Origin: Rhodospirillaceae bacterium
Lineage (GTDB): Bacteria > Pseudomonadota > Alphaproteobacteria > Kiloniellales > DSM-21159
Length of the DNA stretch: 64,000 bases
NCBI GenBank assembly: GCA_006969625.1
Contig: CP030885.1
Location: 372,001 to 436,000 of the forward strand
Direction: 5' to 3'
Under the pieces are notes generated by a model. That model was given only the letters and a program-made list of their open reading frames with translations. It was not told the origin of the DNA and ran no database searches. Both the position numbers and the translations under genes were made by a program. Of the stretch, positions 52,306-61,547 are shown piece after piece. The stretch's first letter is position 1, and every line of letters starts with the position of its first letter.

Positions 52306-53278
52306 GCGGCGCCTCCTGCGGCAGCACGCGCGCCAGCAGGGCGTCCAGCCGGCCGGGCCGATCGAAGACCAATTCGACAGGCAGCACCTCGACGCGCTGG
52401 CGCCAGGCGTCCGGCAGGCGCACCGCATCCTTCTCCGTGGTGATCAGCGTGGCGGCCTGCTGCACCGCGCGGCCTTGCAGGGCCTCCAGCTCGGCGGCGG
52501 TGTAGCGATGATGGTCGGCGAACGCGGCCGTCGCCACCAACTCGGCGCCGAGCCGTTCCAGCGTGGCGAAGAACTTGGACGGGCGGCCGATGCCGGCGAA
52601 GGCCAGCAGGCGGCGCCCCGCCAGATCGGCCCCGTCGGACGGCTCGAGCCGGGCGAAGAGCACCGGCGTGCCGGGCGCCCGCACGGCCAGGCCGTGCCGG
52701 TCGTCGCCTAGGATCACGAGCGCATCGGCGCGGGCGAAGCCGCGGCCGGACGGCTCGCGCAGCGGCCCGGCGGGGATGACGCGACCGTTGCCGAGGCCGC
52801 TCTCGCCGTCCAGCACCAGCAGCGAGAGGTCCTTGGCCAGGCTCGGGTTCTGAAAGCCGTCGTCCATGACGACCAGCTCCGCACCCGCCGCCGCCGCCGC
52901 GCGGGCGCCGGCCACCCGGTCGCGGGCGACCCAGGTGGGGGCGGCGCGCGCCAGCAGCAGCGCTTCGTCGCCGACCGCGTGCGCGTCGTGCCGCTCCGGC
53001 TTGACCCGGACGGGCCCGGCCAGGCGGCCGCCGTAGCCGCGCAGCAGGGCGGCGGGGCGGTGGCCGCCCGCCGTCAGGCGCTCGAGCAGGGCGCGCGCGG
53101 TCGGCGTCTTGCCGGCGCCGCCCGCGACCAGGTTGCCGATGCAGATCACCGGCACCGGTGCGCGCTGCGGCCGGATCAGGCGTTGGCGCAGCCAGCCGGC
53201 GGCGGCATAGAGGTCGCCGGCGGGCATGAGGAGGTCGGAGAGCAGGCTCGGCCCGCTCCAGAACGCCGGGGCGCGCAT
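52298..53278 (-). CDS. lpxK: Tetraacyldisaccharide 4'-kinase
   Basis: A 326-residue lipid A kinase. It starts MRAPAFWSGPSLLSDLLMPA, typical of alphaproteobacterial LpxK, has the P-loop GNLVAGGAGKTPTARALLER, RGYGGRLAGPVRV, VVMDDGFQNPSLAKDLSLLV and FADHHRYTAAELEAL, and TTEKDAVRL. It phosphorylates the disaccharide lipid A precursor at the 4' position. A TTG at 53290 overlapping the upstream stop would add 4 residues; the ATG is preferred because it matches the family N-terminus. Confidence 0.95.
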   Translation of the reverse strand: MRAPAFWSGPSLLSDLLMPAGDLYAAAGWLRQRLIRPQRAPVPVICIGNLVAGGAGKTPTARALLERLTAGGHRPAALLRGYGGRLAGPVRVKPERHDAHAVGDEALLLARAAPTWVARDRVAGARAAAAAGAELVVMDDGFQNPSLAKDLSLLVLDGESGLGNGRVIPAGPLREPSGRGFARADALVILGDDRHGLAVRAPGTPVLFARLEPSDGADLAGRRLLAFAGIGRPSKFFATLERLGAELVATAAFADHHRYTAAELEALQGRAVQQAATLITTEKDAVRLPDAWRQRVEVLPVELVFDRPGRLDALLARVLPQEAPHG

Positions 53279-53286
53279 GGCGGGGC

Positions 53287-54066
53287 TCAAGGGCTCTCGT
53301 GCGTCTCGATCGCGTCGAGCGGCGCCCGCAGGGCGGCGCTGCGCTTGCGCTCGTGCGGTGCCGTGCCTTCCGGGGCGGGCTCCACCCGCGGCCGGGAAAG
53401 GCGGCGGTCGGCCTCGGCGGTCAGGCGGTTGAGCTCGCCTTCGAGCTGTCGGCGCAGTCGGTCACGGGCGGCCTCGTCGGCCTCGGGCGGGACGCTCAGG
53501 GGTGCGCCCCACAACAGCAGGCCGCGGCCGAAGGGCAGGACGAGCTGGAAGCGGTCCCAGGTGCCGAGGCCGCGCGCCCGGCTGGCCGCCCCGCTGAGCG
53601 GCAGGATCGGCACGCCCGCGGCGCGCGCAGCGGCGATCACGCCGGCCTTTGCGCGCATGCGCGGTCCCTTCGGCCCGTCCGGCGTGATGCCGACGGCTGC
53701 ACCGGCGCGCAGCCGGCGGCCCATTTCGCGCAGGGCGACGGCGCCGCGCCGGCGGCTGGAGCCGGCGATGGTCGAAAAGCCGAGCTGCGCCATGCCCTTG
53801 GCGATCATCTGCCCGTCGGCGTGCTCGGAGATCAGCATGTGCAGGTCCTGCGGCCGGCCGGGCCAGGCGGCGCGCATCAGCACCATGCGCCCGTGCCAGA
53901 AGGCGACCAGGAAGGGGCGGTCGCCGGCCAGGATGGCGCGGGTCTCCGCCGGCATCTCCTGGTGCCAGCGGGTCGTGCGGTAGATCAGAGTAAGATAGCC
54001 GCCTGCCGTCCAGGCGACCAGGCGGCGTGCGGCGGTGGAGCGGCCGAGCCGCTTGAGCCACCTCAT
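53287..54066 (-). CDS. DUF374 lysophospholipid acyltransferase family protein
   Basis: A 259-residue protein with an N-terminal membrane segment (RRLVAWTAGGYLTLIYRTTR) and the DUF374 acyltransferase blocks: FLVAFWHGRMVLMR, LHMLISEHADGQMIAKGMAQ, STIAGSSRRRGAVALREM, VGITPDGPKGPRMRAKAGVI and PILPLSGAASRARGLGTWDR. DUF374 proteins occur beside lipid A or KDO genes in alphaproteobacteria; the acceptor is uncertain. The ATG overlaps the ABC transporter stop by 4 bases. A charged C-terminal tail (residues about 205-259) is variable. Confidence 0.87.
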   Translation of the reverse strand: MRWLKRLGRSTAARRLVAWTAGGYLTLIYRTTRWHQEMPAETRAILAGDRPFLVAFWHGRMVLMRAAWPGRPQDLHMLISEHADGQMIAKGMAQLGFSTIAGSSRRRGAVALREMGRRLRAGAAVGITPDGPKGPRMRAKAGVIAAARAAGVPILPLSGAASRARGLGTWDRFQLVLPFGRGLLLWGAPLSVPPEADEAARDRLRRQLEGELNRLTAEADRRLSRPRVEPAPEGTAPHERKRSAALRAPLDAIETHESP

Positions 54067-55931
54067 TCCGCGACCGCCTTGTCGGCCGCCGGTGCCGGCT
54101 CCGCCGCAGCCGTTTCGACCGGCTCCTGGGCCTCGGCGAATTGCAGGCTGTAAAGGCGGGCATAAGCGCCGCCGGCGGCCAGCAGCTCGGCGTGGCTGCC
54201 GCGCTCGACGACGCGCCCGGCGTCCAGCACGTAGATGATGTCGGCGTCGATCACGGTGGACAGGCGGTGGGCGATCACCAGGGTGGTGCGGCCGGCCATC
54301 AGGGTCTTCAGCGCCTGCTGCACGTGCCGCTCGGACTCGGTGTCGAGCGCGCTGGTCGCCTCGTCGAGCAGCAGGATCGGTGCGTTCTTCAGCATCGCGC
54401 GGGCGATGGCGATGCGCTGGCGTTGGCCGCCCGACAGCTTGACGCCGCGCGGGCCGACCGGCGTGTCGTAGCCCTGCGGCAGGGCGGCGATGAAGTCGTG
54501 GGCGCCGGCGTGCCGCGCCGCCCGCTCGATCGCCGCCGGGTCCGCGTCGGCCTCGCCGTAGGCGATGTTGGCGCGCACCGTGTCGTCGAACAGCATGATG
54601 TCCTGGCTGACCAGCGCCACCTGCCGGCGCAGGCTGGCCAGCTCGACGTCGCGCACGTCCTGGCCGTCGATGGTCACCCGGCCCCAGCTTACGTCGTAGA
54701 AGCGCGGGATCAGGTTGAGCACGCTGGTCTTGCCGGCGCCCGAGGCGCCGACCAGCGCCACGGTCTTGCCGGCCGGCGCCTCCAGGTCGACCGCCTCCAG
54801 CGCCGCCGTCCCGGCGCCGCCGTAGCGGAAGCTGACGTTCTCCAGCGTCACCGCGCCGCGCGTCACCTGCAGCGCAGGGGCGTCCGGCTTGCCGACGATC
54901 TGCGGCGTGCGGTCCATCAGGTCGAACACGCGGGTGGCGGCGGCCAGACCTTCCTGCAGACTGGCGTTGAGCTTGGCCAGCCGCTTCAGCGGCTCGTAGG
55001 CGAGCAGCGCCGAGGCGATGAAGGCGGTGAAGGAGCCGGGGTCGCTGGTGCCGGCGATCACCTGGCTGCCGCCGTAGACGATGACGGCGACGATGGCGAG
55101 CCCGCCGAAGATCTCGATCAGCGGGTTGGCCAGGTTGCGCACCCGCGCGCCCTTGAGCTGCAGGCGCAGCACCTCGCCGATGCGCCGGTCGGCCCGGTCG
55201 GCCTCGACGGCTTCCATGGCGTAGGACTTGACGTGGCGGATGCCCTGGAAGTTCTCGTCCAGCAGGGTGGCGAGTTGGCCGGTCTCCTGCTGGGTCGAGC
55301 CGCTGATCTTGCGCATGCGCCGGCCCAGCCGGAGGATCGGCCAGACGCAGACCGGCAGCACCACGGTCGCCAGGATCGCCAGCACCCAGTCCTGGTAGAA
55401 CATGCCGATGCCGAGCGCCAAGGCCGTTAGCACGTCGCGGCCGATGCCCACCACCGTGGTCGAGACGGCGTTGCGCATCAGGCTGACGTCGTGAATGAAG
55501 CGGCTGACCAGGGTGCCCGGCGCCGTCTCGGTGAAGAAGGCCAGGTCGTTGCGCATCACCCGCCGGAACAGGTCGCGCTGCAGGTCGGCGACGATCGACA
55601 GGCCGACCTTGGCCATCAGCACCGCCTGGACGTAGGTCGCGATCCCCTTGACGGCGAAGATGGCGAAAGCGGCGCCGGCGATCGGCCACAGCATGGCCGC
55701 CTCGGCATCGACCAGGATGCGGTTGATGATGGGGTCGAGAAGCTGCGGCAGCAGGCCGGTGGTCGCCGCCATCAGCGCCATCGCCCCCAGCGCCAGGGCG
55801 ATGGTGCCGCGGTAGGGCTTGACGTAGGCGCGCAGCAGCCGCTTGGCCAGCGGCCAGCTGCGCGCGTCCAGCGGCAGCCGGCGCGGCTCGGCCGGGGATG
55901 CTGGCAAGGGACGGGTGGAAGCGGCGGTCAA
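54063..55931 (-). CDS. MsbA-like lipid exporter ABC transporter (fused permease and ATPase)
   Basis: A 622-residue half-transporter. Six transmembrane helices occupy about residues 35-310, and the ATPase has Walker [14 protein letters not shown], the signature [17 protein letters not shown], Walker [18 protein letters not shown] and the H-loop in [11 protein letters not shown]. It is of the MsbA type that flips lipid A-core or related lipids, and its neighbours lpxK and LpxL-like support that. TTG at 55931 is the start that keeps the whole family N-region. An Ala/Glu tail of about 25 residues follows the ATPase. Confidence 0.88.
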   Translation of the reverse strand: MTAASTRPLPASPAEPRRLPLDARSWPLAKRLLRAYVKPYRGTIALALGAMALMAATTGLLPQLLDPIINRILVDAEAAMLWPIAGAAFAIFAVKGIATYVQAVLMAKVGLSIVADLQRDLFRRVMRNDLAFFTETAPGTLVSRFIHDVSLMRNAVSTTVVGIGRDVLTALALGIGMFYQDWVLAILATVVLPVCVWPILRLGRRMRKISGSTQQETGQLATLLDENFQGIRHVKSYAMEAVEADRADRRIGEVLRLQLKGARVRNLANPLIEIFGGLAIVAVIVYGGSQVIAGTSDPGSFTAFIASALLAYEPLKRLAKLNASLQEGLAAATRVFDLMDRTPQIVGKPDAPALQVTRGAVTLENVSFRYGGAGTAALEAVDLEAPAGKTVALVGASGAGKTSVLNLIPRFYDVSWGRVTIDGQDVRDVELASLRRQVALVSQDIMLFDDTVRANIAYGEADADPAAIERAARHAGAHDFIAALPQGYDTPVGPRGVKLSGGQRQRIAIARAMLKNAPILLLDEATSALDTESERHVQQALKTLMAGRTTLVIAHRLSTVIDADIIYVLDAGRVVERGSHAELLAAGGAYARLYSLQFAEAQEPVETAAAEPAPAADKAVAE

Positions 55932-56058
55932 GACGAAACGGCCTGCGCTCGCACGGGAGGCTGCGGAGGGCCCTAGATGCCCCCGGCAAGAGTCGCCCGC
56001 AAGCTACCACCGGACCGGCGCAAGGCAAAGCGGCCGAAGGCTCCAGGTTTGGGCGGCG

Positions 56059-57063
56059 CTATCGGGCGCAGGACTCGAGATTGTCGAGAAACTGCTCGGC
56101 GCAAGCCTTCCAGGAGAACTTCAGGGCATGGGCGCGGCAGCGTTCGGGCGGGATCGCGAGCGCGCGCTCGATGGCGTAGTCGAGGTCCTCGTCGAGCACG
56201 CCGATGCCGTGGCCGTCGACCACGTCGAGCGGGCCCGGCACCGGGAAGGCGGCGATCGGCAGGCCGCTGGCGGCGGCCTCCAGCATCACCACGCCGAAGG
56301 TGTCGGTCTTGCTGGGAAAGACGAAGATGTCGGCGCTGGCGTAGTGGCGCGCGAGCTCCTCGCCGTGCTTGACGCCGGCGAAGACGGCCTGGGGGTAGCG
56401 CTTCCTCAGCTCGGGGAGCTGCGGGCCGTCGCCGACCACCAGCTTGGTGCCGACCGGCAGGTCCAGCTTCAGGAAGGCCTCGATGTTCTTCTCCACCGAC
56501 ACCCGGCCGACGAAGAGGTAGACCGGCTTGGGCAAGTCCAGCGCCGGGTCGTTGCGAGGGCGGAACAGCTCCGTGTCGACGCCGCGCGACCATTGGCGGA
56601 CCCGGGCGAAGCCGCGTTCCTCCAATTCTCGTTTCAGGCCGGGGGTGGCGACCATGATGCCGCTGGAGGCGCCGTGGAACCTGCGCATGACGGCGTAGCC
56701 CCAGGACGTCGGTACCGGCGCGCGGGCGGAGACGTACTCGGGAAAGCGGGTGTGGTAGCTGGTGGTGAAGGGCTTGGCGTGACGCCGGCACCAGGCCCGC
56801 GCCGCCCACCCCAGCGGGCCTTCGGTGGCGAGGTGGATCGCCTCGGGCGCCCAGTCCTGCAGCAGGCGGCCCAGCTTGCGGCCCGGCAGCACCGCCAGGC
56901 GGATCTCCGGGTAGGTCGGGCAAGGGACGGTACGGAAGCGCTCGGGCGAGATGACCTCGATCTCGTGGCCCATCTCCAGCAGCTCCTCGCGCACCCGACT
57001 GAGGGTGCGCACGACGCCGTTGACCTGCGGGAACCAGGCGTCGGTGACCAGCGCGATGCGCAC
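56059..57063 (-). CDS. GT4-type glycosyltransferase
   Basis: A 334-residue GT-B glycosyltransferase. The N-terminal acceptor domain starts MRIALVTDAWFPQVNGVVRT, with FTTSYHTRFPEYVSARAPVP following. The C-terminal nucleotide-sugar domain has LFVGRVSVEKNIEAFLKLDL and the EX7E region DTFGVVMLEAAASGLPIAAF. Members next to an LpxH-like gene, as here (3-base gap), are usually annotated for glycolipid synthesis, such as alpha-mannosyl- or glucuronosyl-diacylglycerol types. The exact sugar is unknown. Confidence 0.87.
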   Translation of the reverse strand: MRIALVTDAWFPQVNGVVRTLSRVREELLEMGHEIEVISPERFRTVPCPTYPEIRLAVLPGRKLGRLLQDWAPEAIHLATEGPLGWAARAWCRRHAKPFTTSYHTRFPEYVSARAPVPTSWGYAVMRRFHGASSGIMVATPGLKRELEERGFARVRQWSRGVDTELFRPRNDPALDLPKPVYLFVGRVSVEKNIEAFLKLDLPVGTKLVVGDGPQLPELRKRYPQAVFAGVKHGEELARHYASADIFVFPSKTDTFGVVMLEAAASGLPIAAFPVPGPLDVVDGHGIGVLDEDLDYAIERALAIPPERCRAHALKFSWKACAEQFLDNLESCAR

Positions 57064-57066
57064 GGC

Positions 57067-57918
57067 TCAGGCGGCCGCGACCTTGCGGTCGCCCTCCTCG
57101 TCCTCGCCGCCCTCCGCCTCCTCCGGGAAGGGCAGGCGCTTCTGGCCGGGCAGCGGGGAGAAATTGCGCTCTTGCGCCCAGTGCAGGATCTCGAAGCGGC
57201 CGTCGGCGTGCTCGACGCAGGCGGTGCAGCTCTCCACCCAGTCGCCGTCGTTGATGTAGACGATGCCGTCGATGGTGCGCATCTCGGCGTGGTGGATGTG
57301 GCCGCAGATGACGCCGTCGACGCCGCGCCGGCGCGCCTCGTCGGTGACCGCCTGCTCGTAGTTGTCGATGAACTGGACGGCGTTCTTGACCCGCTTCTTC
57401 AGGTAGGCCGACAGCGACCAGTAGCCGAAGCCGAGCAGCCGGCGGGCGCGGTTGAACCAGGTGTTGGCCCACAGCATCCAGGTGTAGGCCCAGTCGCCCA
57501 ACAGGGCGAGCCACTTGGCGTACTTCACCACGCCGTCGAAGGCGTCGCCGTGGATCACCAGCATCTTCTTGCCGTTTGCGGCCTCGTGGACGATGTCGTT
57601 CACCACTTCGACGCCGCCGAAATGGACCCCGGTATAGTCGCGCAGCGCCTCGTCGTGATTGCCGCAGACGTAGACGATGCGCGTGCCCTTGCGCGCCTTG
57701 CGCAACAGCTTCTGGACCACGTCGTTGTGCGCCTGCGGCCAGTACCAGGACTTCTTCAGCCGCCAGCCGTCGACGATGTCGCCGACGAGGTAGATGGTCT
57801 CCGCTTCGGTGCAGCGCAGAAAATCCAAGAGATAGTCCGCCTGACAGCCTCGGGTGCCCAAGTGAATGTCGGAAATGAAGATGCTGCGATATCGCCGGAC
57901 TGCGACCATCCCGTGCAT
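57067..57918 (-). CDS. LpxH-like metallophosphoesterase
   Basis: A 283-residue calcineurin-like phosphoesterase. The metal motifs are in order: SIFISDIHLGTRG (DxH), YLVGDIVDGWRL (GDxxD), VYVCGNHDEALRDY (GNHD), LVIHGDAFDG (HxD) and VICGHIHHAEMRT (GHxHx). This is the UDP-2,3-diacylglucosamine diphosphatase superfamily, but whether it cleaves that lipid A precursor or another lipid diphosphate is not settled. The protein is followed 3 bases later by the glycosyltransferase, implying a joint glycolipid role. An ATG at 57909 is an alternative start. Confidence 0.85.
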   Translation of the reverse strand: MHGMVAVRRYRSIFISDIHLGTRGCQADYLLDFLRCTEAETIYLVGDIVDGWRLKKSWYWPQAHNDVVQKLLRKARKGTRIVYVCGNHDEALRDYTGVHFGGVEVVNDIVHEAANGKKMLVIHGDAFDGVVKYAKWLALLGDWAYTWMLWANTWFNRARRLLGFGYWSLSAYLKKRVKNAVQFIDNYEQAVTDEARRRGVDGVICGHIHHAEMRTIDGIVYINDGDWVESCTACVEHADGRFEILHWAQERNFSPLPGQKRLPFPEEAEGGEDEEGDRKVAAA

Positions 57919-58197
57919 CCCGCTGCCTCGCCTTCGCCACCACGCCGGGCGCCCTCGCCGTGCACCCGTGCCCGCGTCGCCGCGGATCCGCGCCCGTTTG
58001 TGCCGGCCGCCCCGCGGGGTCGCATGGGGGTCGCCCTCGCGGTGCCGCGCGCCGGGCGCAACGGCCGGCTATTCCTTTACGCTGGTGGGGCGTATATCAA
58101 CATCTAGTCGAGTGCGTCTATTGTCGCTCTAGATATTCCCCGAAAATTCATGCGACCGTAACGCGACTGAAATGACCTGGGCGACGTGAAAGGTTAC
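57919..58197. other. Divergent intergenic region between LpxH-like and diacylglycerol kinase-like genes
   Basis: A 279-base gap; the left 150 bases are GC-rich, while the right part (about 58070-58200) is AT-rich and likely holds both promoters. A weak match TTGTCG followed 17 bases later by AAATTC lies near 58124-58152 on the plus strand. No RNA gene or conserved small frame was recognised. Confidence 0.4.
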
Positions 58198-59244
58198 GTG
58201 AGAAATTTGATGTCGATACTTGGGAAGTCCGTGAAAAAATCGAGTCGCACCGCGCAGGCTTCCCAGGTCGCCGGCGCTGCGCCTCCCACGCCGCTGCCGT
58301 CGGCCGTCGAGCTGTCGCCGACTCGGGGGCTGCGGTTGGCGGCGCGCGCCGTCGCGCGCGTCCAGGTCATATTCAACCCGACCGCCGGCGGCGCGCGGCG
58401 CCAACGCTATCACGCCGTGCTCGATCGCCTGCTGCAGGCCGGCGTCGAGGTCGACGAGCGTCCGACCGGCAAGCGCGGAGACGCCGAAGCCTTCGCTGCC
58501 GAGCTGCCGCGCGGTGCTTGCGACCGCCTGGTCGTGGCCGGTGGCGACGGCACGATCAACGAGGCGGTCAACGGCCTTGGCCAGAACGCCGTCGGCGGCG
58601 GCACGACGCCGCTCGCCATCCTGCCGCTCGGCACCGCCAACGTGCTGGCGCGCGAGATCGGCCTGTCGACGCACCCGGCCGCGGTGGCTGCGGCGATCCT
58701 GCGCGGCCCGGCGCGCCCGGTCGCGCTCGGCGAGGCGAACGGTCGGCGCTTCGTGCTGATGGCCGGCGTCGGCTTCGACGCCCATGTGGTCGCGCAGGTC
58801 AGCAAGGGCCTGAAGCGCCGGCTCGGCAAGGGCGCCTACGTCTACGAGACGCTGCGCCAGATCAGCCGCTTCGACTTTCCCAGCTACCGCGTCTGGGTCG
58901 ACGGGGAGGAGCGCAGCGTAGCCTCCGGGGTGGTCGCCAACGCCCGTCACTATGGCGGCGGCTTCGTCATCGCGCCGCAGGCGCGGCTCGAGGCGCCCAC
59001 GCTGGAGGTCTGCCTGTTCGAGCGCGCGGGCCGGTTCTCGGCGCTCAAGTACGCGGCGGCGCTGACGCTCGGGCTGTTGCCGCTGTTGCCCGACTTCCGG
59101 GTCGTGTGCGGCCGGCACGTGCGAATCCAGGGGCCGGCGGAGGATCCGATCCAGGGCGACGGCGACATCGTCGCCGCGCTGCCGGCGGAGATCCGCGTGC
59201 TGCCCGATGCGCTCGATCTGGTCTTCCCGCCGGCGCGCCGCTAA
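58198..59244 (+). CDS. Diacylglycerol kinase-like lipid kinase
   Basis: A protein of about 348 residues. Following a Ser/Ala/Pro-rich leader of about 50 residues, the catalytic domain begins VQVIFNPTAGGARRQRYHAV, with VVAGGDGTINEAVNGLG (the GGDGT nucleotide motif), PLAILPLGTANVLAREIGL and FVLMAGVGFDAHVV. It phosphorylates diacylglycerol or a related lipid; YegS-type and LCB5-type relatives cannot be separated. GTG at 58198, after AAAGG, was chosen; ATG at 58210 or GTG at 58186 are possible. The leader is longer than usual. Confidence 0.88.
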   Translation: MRNLMSILGKSVKKSSRTAQASQVAGAAPPTPLPSAVELSPTRGLRLAARAVARVQVIFNPTAGGARRQRYHAVLDRLLQAGVEVDERPTGKRGDAEAFAAELPRGACDRLVVAGGDGTINEAVNGLGQNAVGGGTTPLAILPLGTANVLAREIGLSTHPAAVAAAILRGPARPVALGEANGRRFVLMAGVGFDAHVVAQVSKGLKRRLGKGAYVYETLRQISRFDFPSYRVWVDGEERSVASGVVANARHYGGGFVIAPQARLEAPTLEVCLFERAGRFSALKYAAALTLGLLPLLPDFRVVCGRHVRIQGPAEDPIQGDGDIVAALPAEIRVLPDALDLVFPPARR

Positions 59245-59255
59245 GGTCGGCGCCC

Positions 59256-60116
59256 ATGGTCACGTCCGCCGGTGCGCCGCCGCTCCTCTACGACCATCCG
59301 TTGTCCCACGCCTGCCAGATCGTCCGTCTCTGCCTGGCGGAGAAGGGTGTGAGCGTGCGCCGGCGGACCGTCGACATCGGCCCCGGCTTGGCGGTCTACG
59401 ACCCTTGGTTCGCCGCCCTGTCGCCGCGGATGCGGGTGCCGCTGCTGGTCCACGAGGGGCGCCGGCTGGCCGGGCCCGAGGCGATCTGCCGCTATCTCGA
59501 CGGTGCCTTTGCGGGGCCGCTGCTCGACCACCGCAACGAAGCCCAGCCCTGGCTCGACCTGGAGCGCGGGCTGCAGCTCGAGCTGCTCGACTACGCGCGC
59601 CTGGGCACGGCGGGGCGGCGCGATCTGCGCCGGCGGTTCCGCCGCCTGGAGGCACGGGCTGCCGCCAACCCGGGCCTGGCGGAGCTTTACGCCGCAGAGG
59701 CGTCGCGGGTCGACCGCCTGGCGCGCGACCTCGACAGCCCCGAGGCGGTCGCCGCGGTCGAGCGGCAGCTCGAGGTGACGCTGGATCGCGCCGAGGCGGC
59801 GCTGGCTCACCGCACCTATCTCACCGGCGACGACTACACGCTGGCCGACGTCTTCTGGCTGTGCCTGCTGGCGCGGCTGCAGGTCCTGGGATACGGCCAT
59901 CTCTGGCGCGGCGGCGCCCGGCCGATGCTGGCCACCTATTGGGAGCGCCTGAAGGGGCGGCCGACCTTGGCCAAGGCAGGCGTACGTACGCGCATCGCAC
60001 CGCGCGATTTGGCCCTCGTCTGGCTCGGCGGACACTGGGAGGGCGTGCTGCGCGCGGCGCTCGCCGCAGGCCTGCTGGCGGCCGGCTGGGCGGTGTGGCG
60101 TACGTACGGGGGGTAG
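59256..60116 (+). CDS. Glutathione S-transferase with C-terminal hydrophobic tail
   Basis: A 286-residue GST-like protein. The thioredoxin-like part has PLLYDHPLSHACQIVRLCLA, PRMRVPLLVHEGRRLAGPEA, and the EA pair for glutathione contact; the helical part has RTYLTGDDYTLADVFWLCLL. A final segment, EGVLRAALAAGLLAAGWAVW, is hydrophobic and followed by RTYGG, so the protein may be tail-anchored in the inner membrane. That layout recalls eukaryotic GDAP1-type GSTs by form only. Substrate unknown. It follows the kinase gene by 11 bases. Confidence 0.82.
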   Translation: MVTSAGAPPLLYDHPLSHACQIVRLCLAEKGVSVRRRTVDIGPGLAVYDPWFAALSPRMRVPLLVHEGRRLAGPEAICRYLDGAFAGPLLDHRNEAQPWLDLERGLQLELLDYARLGTAGRRDLRRRFRRLEARAAANPGLAELYAAEASRVDRLARDLDSPEAVAAVERQLEVTLDRAEAALAHRTYLTGDDYTLADVFWLCLLARLQVLGYGHLWRGGARPMLATYWERLKGRPTLAKAGVRTRIAPRDLALVWLGGHWEGVLRAALAAGLLAAGWAVWRTYGG

Positions 60117-60129
60117 GGCCCGTACGTGG

Positions 60130-61479
60130 TCAGTTGCCCGCCACGGTCATGCCGTCGATGCGCAGGGTCGGCGCGTCGACCGAGGTGCGGAACACCAGGT
60201 CGTCGGCCGGCGTCACCTCGGCGAACATCCGCTTCAGGTTGCCGGCGATCGTTGCCTCGCTGACCGGGTAGGCGATCTCGCCCTGCTCGATCCAGAAGCC
60301 GGCGGCGCCGCGGCTGTAGTCGCCGGTCACCGGGTTGACGCCCTGGCCCATCAGCTCGGTCACGTAGAAGCCCTGCTCGACGGCGCCGATCAGCTCGTCG
60401 CGGCTGAGCTTGCCGGGCGCCATGTAGAGGTTGGCGGCCGCCGGTGCCGGCGGGCCGGAGACGCCGCGCGCCGCGTGCCCGGTCGACTGCAGGCCGAGCT
60501 GGCGCGCGGTCGACAGGTCGAGCAGCCAGGTGGTCAGGCGACCGTCGTCGATCAGACGGCGCGGCTTGTTCGGGAGGCCTTCGGCGTCGAACGGGCGCGA
60601 GCGCAGGCCGCGGCGCCGATGCGGGTCGTCGTAGACCACGACGCCCTCGGCGAAGACCCGCTCGCCCAGCCGGTCCTTCAGGAAGGAGGTGCCGCGCGCC
60701 ACGGCGTTGCCGTTGATCGCCCCGGCCAGATGGCGCAGCAGGCCGCCGGAAAGGCGCGGGTCGAAGACGACGGGGTACTTGCCGGTCTTCGGGCGGCGCG
60801 GGTCGAGCCGCTTGACCGCCCGCTCGCCGGCGCGCGTGCCGACGGCGACCGGGTCTTCCAGGTCCTCGGCGAAGACGGCGGTGGTGAAGTCGTAGTCGCT
60901 CTCCATCTTCAGCCCTTCGCCGGCCAGGACCGAACAGCTCACCGCGTGGTTGGAGCTGGCGTAGGTGCCGGAAAAGCCGTTGGAGGCGACCAGCGTGGCG
61001 CGGCTTGAGCCCCAGCCGGCGGTGGCGCCGTTCGAGTTGGTGACGCCCGGCACGGCCAGCGCCGCGTCCTCGCAGCGCCGCGCGCGCTCGATCAGGGCCT
61101 CGGGCGCCGGTTCCTGCGGATCCAGCAGGTCGAGTTCCGGCCAGGTCTCGGCGAGCTGCTCCGGCTCGGCCAGGCCGCAGTAGGGGTCGTCCGGCACCAC
61201 GCGGGCCATGGAGACGGCGCGCTCGACCAGGGCATCCAAGGCCTCGGGGCCGATGTCCGTGGTCGAGACCATGGCCTGGCGTGGGCCGATCAGCACGCGC
61301 AGGCCCAGGTCCCGGCCCTCGGAGCGCTCCAGCGTCTCGGGCTTGCCGTGGCGCATCTCCTGCGACATCGACCAGCCGCGCGCCAGGATGGCGTCGGCCG
61401 CCTCGGCGCCGTGCGCCTTGGCCTTGGCGATCAGGGTCTCCAGCAGCGCCAGATCGGCGTCGGCGAGGGTGTCGGGCAT
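60130..61479 (-). CDS. pmbA: PmbA/TldE-family metalloprotease subunit
   Basis: A 449-residue TldD/PmbA family protein, the TldE partner that lacks the zinc HEXXXH motif. It begins ALLETLIAKAKAHGAEAADA, has LGLRVLIGPRQAMVSTTDIG, PVVFDPRLSGGLLRHLAGAI, and ends with NPVTGDYSRGAAGFWIEQGE and AEVTPADDLVFRTSVDAPTL. TldD/PmbA process microcin precursors and degrade unfolded antitoxins such as CcdA in other bacteria. No tldD is in the window. The start MPDTLADADLALLETL was chosen for family fit. It is convergent with the GST by 13 bases. Confidence 0.92.
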   Translation of the reverse strand: MPDTLADADLALLETLIAKAKAHGAEAADAILARGWSMSQEMRHGKPETLERSEGRDLGLRVLIGPRQAMVSTTDIGPEALDALVERAVSMARVVPDDPYCGLAEPEQLAETWPELDLLDPQEPAPEALIERARRCEDAALAVPGVTNSNGATAGWGSSRATLVASNGFSGTYASSNHAVSCSVLAGEGLKMESDYDFTTAVFAEDLEDPVAVGTRAGERAVKRLDPRRPKTGKYPVVFDPRLSGGLLRHLAGAINGNAVARGTSFLKDRLGERVFAEGVVVYDDPHRRRGLRSRPFDAEGLPNKPRRLIDDGRLTTWLLDLSTARQLGLQSTGHAARGVSGPPAPAAANLYMAPGKLSRDELIGAVEQGFYVTELMGQGVNPVTGDYSRGAAGFWIEQGEIAYPVSEATIAGNLKRMFAEVTPADDLVFRTSVDAPTLRIDGMTVAGN

Positions 61480-61547
61480 GGAATCTCCGGATGGCGGGGC
61501 GGGACAGGCTGAGCCTCTGCCGGATATAGGGCCGCGATCGGCCGGCG

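Noticed and set aside
53287-56028. A 913-residue fusion of DUF374 with an upstream frame across the MsbA-like gene
   Set aside because: The upstream part is the shadow of the ABC transporter in another frame; the real start is the ATG at 54066 overlapping its stop.
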